In this document: positions 5,807 through 7,979 of the stretch, in pieces
How positions within the stretch are numbered: position 1 is the first letter of the stretch
Layout: every line of letters begins with the position of its first letter
DNA from: Pseudomonadota bacterium
Lineage (GTDB): Bacteria; Pseudomonadota; Gammaproteobacteria; Steroidobacterales; Steroidobacteraceae
Direction: 5' to 3'
Assembly: GCA_021820785.1 (NCBI GenBank)
Contig: JAKADE010000105.1
Span: forward strand, 1-7,979
DNA: 7,979 nt
Made by a program: the position numbers and the translations under genes
The notes under the pieces: model-generated
The model's database searches: none
What the model was told of the DNA's origin: nothing
Seen by the model: the letters and a program-made list of their open reading frames with translations, nothing else

Positions 5807-6501
5807 CGCGGAACCTCCAGTCCGCGTGCCACGGCCGCTCGTGCCACGAAGCGCTCGAGCGCCGCGTTGACGTGCGGAAAGTCGCCGAACCCGACGAGTT
5901 CGCCCGCGGCGTAAAAGCCGACCAGATTGCGGACCCAGGGAAAGATCGCGATGTCCGCGATGCTGTACTCCGCCCCGGCGATCCACTCGTGCCGCGCAAG
6001 CTCGCCCTCGAGCACTCCGAGCAGCCGGCGTGACTCGGTTGCGTAGCGCTCCCGCGGCCGCTTGTCCTCGAGCTCCCGACCCGCGAAGCGGTGGAAATAG
6101 CCGAGTTGACCGAACATCGGGCCGATGCCGCCCATCTGGAACATCAGCCACTGCATGACGTGATAGCGCGCCGCGGGTCGGCTCGGCAGGATCCGGCCGC
6201 ATTTCTCGGCCAGGTACAGCAGGATCGCACCGGACTCGAACAGCGCGAGCGGTGCGCCGTCGGGGCCCTGTGGATCGAGGATCGCCGGGATTTTGCCGTT
6301 GGGGTTGAGTGAACGGAACGCCTCGGAGAGCTGCTCCTGCTGGGCGAAGTCCACGCGGTGCGCCTCGTAGGGCAGGCCGGCTTCCTCGAGCATGATCGAG
6401 ACTTTCACACCGTTCGGTGTCGGCAGCGAGTACAGCTGCAGTCGCTCCGGATGACGCGCGGGCCATTTGCGCGTGATGGGAAACTCGGCCGGATCAAACA
6501 T
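5797..6501 (-). CDS. Glutathione S-transferase, Nu-class-like (YfcG/YghU type)
   Basis: This 234-residue soluble thiol enzyme has an N-terminal thioredoxin-like domain at about 19-101. It contains LYSLPTPNGVKVSIMLEEAG (23-42), NPNGKIPAI with the cis-proline P72 (66-74), and the glutathione-gamma-glutamyl contact LFESGAI (87-93). The helical C-terminal domain shows QWLMFQMGGIGPMFGQLGYF (117-136) and the N-capping segment YSIADIAIFPW (179-189). The TPNG motif (T28, N30) and GGIGPMFGQ are shared with E. coli YfcG and YghU, Nu-class enzymes that reduce disulfides and peroxides using glutathione and lack the usual Tyr/Ser/Cys catalysis. The ATG at 6499-6501 has GGAG (plus 6507-6510) 5 nt upstream. 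The gene converges on the S10 peptidase across a hairpin and is divergent from the GH37 gene. It appears intact. Its physiological substrate is not known. Confidence 0.93.
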   Translation of the reverse strand: MFDPAEFPITRKWPARHPERLQLYSLPTPNGVKVSIMLEEAGLPYEAHRVDFAQQEQLSEAFRSLNPNGKIPAILDPQGPDGAPLALFESGAILLYLAEKCGRILPSRPAARYHVMQWLMFQMGGIGPMFGQLGYFHRFAGRELEDKRPRERYATESRRLLGVLEGELARHEWIAGAEYSIADIAIFPWVRNLVGFYAAGELVGFGDFPHVNAALERFVARAAVARGLEVPRAP

Positions 6502-6575
6502 GGTGGCTCCATGTGCGCTGCGCTGCGCAGTACGCGGCGGGGGGGCTCAAGGATGAACGCGAGGGCTCCGGGCAG

Positions 6576-6595
6576 CAAGCGCCCGGGGGCGCTTG
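6576..6595. promoter_or_regulatory. 20-bp palindrome in divergent intergenic region
   Basis: CAAGCGCCCGGGGGCGCTTG has perfect 9-bp arms around two G bases. Three further G-C pairs (GGG at 6570-6572 with CCC at 6596-6598) could extend it past a 3-nt bulge. It lies in the 158-bp region between the divergent glutathione transferase and GH37 genes, 64 bp before the GH37 start. That is a reasonable place for an operator acting on one or both promoters, or for a hairpin in the GH37 leader. I see no clear sigma70 promoter in this GC-rich gap. Elsewhere in the gap the heptamer CATCATG occurs twice (6616-6622 and 6635-6641). Confidence 0.4.
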
Positions 6596-6659
6596 CCCGC
6601 AGCTCGCGGCCAGTCCATCATGACGGACGATGAGCATCATGTGCGCACGGGAGGGCCCC

Positions 6660-7979
6660 ATGAGACGATCGTTCCGCATCGCGCCGTGCGCGCTGGCGCT
6701 GCTGTTCCTGGCGGGCGCCGTCGAGGCCGCACCGGCCGTGCCGCAGGCGCCGCTCACTGCGCGCACACTCGCCTACATCTCGCGTGCCTGGGGCACGCTC
6801 ACGCGCTCGACGAGCGATTGCGCGTCCTATCCGAGCGGACCTCACCGGCCGCAGCGGGTGCTGTACCTGCCGAAGCATCTGCCCCTGCCCGCGGCGGTGA
6901 GCGCATTGGCCGCCGGATGTCACGTGAGCGTGCGCCGTCTGCCGGCGCGCATCGTGCGGCTCGGCAGCCTGCAGCCGGCGTCGCTCGGCGTACCGGGGCT
7001 GCTGTACCTGCCGCATCCGTATGTCGTGCCTGGCGGATTCTTCAACGAGATGTTCGGCTGGGACAGCTACTTCATCGTGCTCGGCCTGGTGAGCGATCAC
7101 CGCGACGCACTGGCACGCGGCATCGTCGATAATTTTCTCTTCGAAGTCAGGCACTACGGCGCGGTGCTCAACGCCAACGCCACGTTTTCGCTGTCGCGCT
7201 CCCAGCCGCCGTTTCTCGGCGAGATGATCCGCACGCTCCTGAAGGATCCGCGGGCGTTTCCGAACCGTCTCGCCGCCACGGCCTGGCTGCGTCGCGCCTA
7301 TCCGCTGGCCGTTCAGGACTACTCGCTCTGGGAGCGGCGCGAGCACCTCGCAGGCAACACCGGGCTGGCGCGCTACTTCGATTACGGCGGCGATCAGCCG
7401 GCGATCGAGCTGCGCTCCGCGGCCTACTACCGCGGGGTGATCCGCTTCCTGCTCGGACACCCCGGGGAGAACCGCGGCTATCTGGTGCGCGCGGCGCGCG
7501 ATCCTGATCCTGCCGCAGCAGCGAAACTCGCCGAGGTCAGCTGCGACGTGCGCACCTCGCACGTCTGTGCGGCCGCCTGGTTCGGCGGCTACCGGCTCAC
7601 CGGCAAGTTCTACCGCGGCGATCGGGCCATGCGCGAGTCGGGTTTCGATACCACGTTCCGTTTCGGTCCCTACAGCGGCTCGACCATCGACTACGCGCCG
7701 GTCGGCCTGAACAGTCTTCTGTACCGCTACGCGCTCGATCTGGCCGCGTTTGCGCGCCGCCTCGGGAACAGCGCCGCCGCGCGCCGCTGGAGCGCGGCGG
7801 CCGCCGCCCGCAAGCAGGCGATCAACCGCTATCTGTGGAACCGGCGTCTCGGACAGTACACCGACTACGATTTCGTCACCGGGCGGCGCTCGTACTATCC
7901 CTTCATCACCACCTTCTACCCGCTGTGGGCCGGGGCCGCCTCGCCTGCGCAGGCCCGTGCGGTGCGCGATGCGCTGCCG
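6660..7979 (+). CDS. GH37 trehalase-family glycosidase, exported (C-terminus outside window)
   Basis: The first 440 codons are present and the frame runs open to the last base. Residues 1-23 (MRRSFRIAPCALALLFLAGA, then VEA) form a signal peptide, so the protein should be periplasmic. GH37 trehalases hydrolyse trehalose to two glucoses. Family signatures are PGGFFNEMFGWDSYF (124-138), NANATFSLSRSQPPF (171-185) and RESGFDTTFRFGPYSG (325-340) with D330 as the expected catalytic acid, then APVGLNSLLYRYALDL. The second trehalase signature, with the catalytic base, would lie beyond the window. The usual PGGRF arginine is phenylalanine (F127), and the usual NxNR arginine is alanine (A174), so trehalose specificity is uncertain. 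A ribosome-binding site GGAGG (6650-6654) sits 5 nt before the ATG. An in-frame ATG at 6639 would add seven residues and disturb the signal peptide. Family confidence is high, exact substrate low. Confidence 0.85.
   Translation, partial: MRRSFRIAPCALALLFLAGAVEAAPAVPQAPLTARTLAYISRAWGTLTRSTSDCASYPSGPHRPQRVLYLPKHLPLPAAVSALAAGCHVSVRRLPARIVRLGSLQPASLGVPGLLYLPHPYVVPGGFFNEMFGWDSYFIVLGLVSDHRDALARGIVDNFLFEVRHYGAVLNANATFSLSRSQPPFLGEMIRTLLKDPRAFPNRLAATAWLRRAYPLAVQDYSLWERREHLAGNTGLARYFDYGGDQPAIELRSAAYYRGVIRFLLGHPGENRGYLVRAARDPDPAAAAKLAEVSCDVRTSHVCAAAWFGGYRLTGKFYRGDRAMRESGFDTTFRFGPYSGSTIDYAPVGLNSLLYRYALDLAAFARRLGNSAAARRWSAAAAARKQAINRYLWNRRLGQYTDYDFVTGRRSYYPFITTFYPLWAGAASPAQARAVRDALP

Noticed and set aside
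3816..5999. 727-codon open frame on the minus strand
   Set aside because: It lies antisense to PPK2, the S10 peptidase and part of the transferase, all with clear family motifs. Its translation is arginine/alanine-rich without domains, and long antisense frames are expected at this GC content.
6618..7562. 314-codon minus-strand open frame
   Set aside because: Antisense to the GH37 gene, whose signal peptide and signatures are clear; the minus product has no recognisable motifs.

Overview
This is a GC-rich, gene-dense stretch of bacterial chromosome. It probably comes from a proteobacterium, and a gammaproteobacterium of the Xanthomonadales/Nevskiales type would fit. That placement rests on base composition, signal-peptide style, and the family mix (chemoreceptor with a WxxF tail, Nu-type glutathione transferase, class III PPK2, periplasmic S10 peptidase and GH37 protein). 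It is an inference, because no rRNA or tRNA is present to fix the taxon. No plasmid, phage, CRISPR or intact insertion sequence is visible.

Layout. (1) Bases 2-199 (+) are the C-terminal tail of a methyl-accepting chemotaxis protein, ending in a CheR-binding type WTEF sequence. (2) Bases 200-590 lie between convergent genes, have no credible gene, and carry a nested hairpin (509-556) and a 24-bp tandem repeat (554-601). The repeat supplies the last three codons and stop of the next gene, which suggests an insertion scar. (3) A minus-strand operon runs from a short GntR regulator (2109-1726) into a DUF1648/DUF5808 membrane protein (1673-591), with a plausible promoter at 2132-2160. (4) A plus-strand pair follows: a DoxX-like membrane protein (2303-3226) overlapping by ATGA with a class III-like polyphosphate kinase 2 (3223-4053). 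(5) An exported serine carboxypeptidase-like S10 peptidase (4188-5765, +) converges on a Nu-class-like glutathione transferase (6501-5797, -), and a strong hairpin spans the shared gene ends. (6) A GH37 trehalase-family protein with a signal peptide (6660 to the window end, +) is cut off at codon 440. A 20-bp palindrome lies in the divergent region between it and the transferase.

The genes look like several independent transcription units for envelope, energy and stress functions, not one pathway. I found no convincing new multi-gene system. The points most worth following are the GH37 protein, which lacks arginines usually conserved in trehalases, the translationally coupled DoxX-like/PPK2 pair, and the repeat-bearing scar at 509-601.
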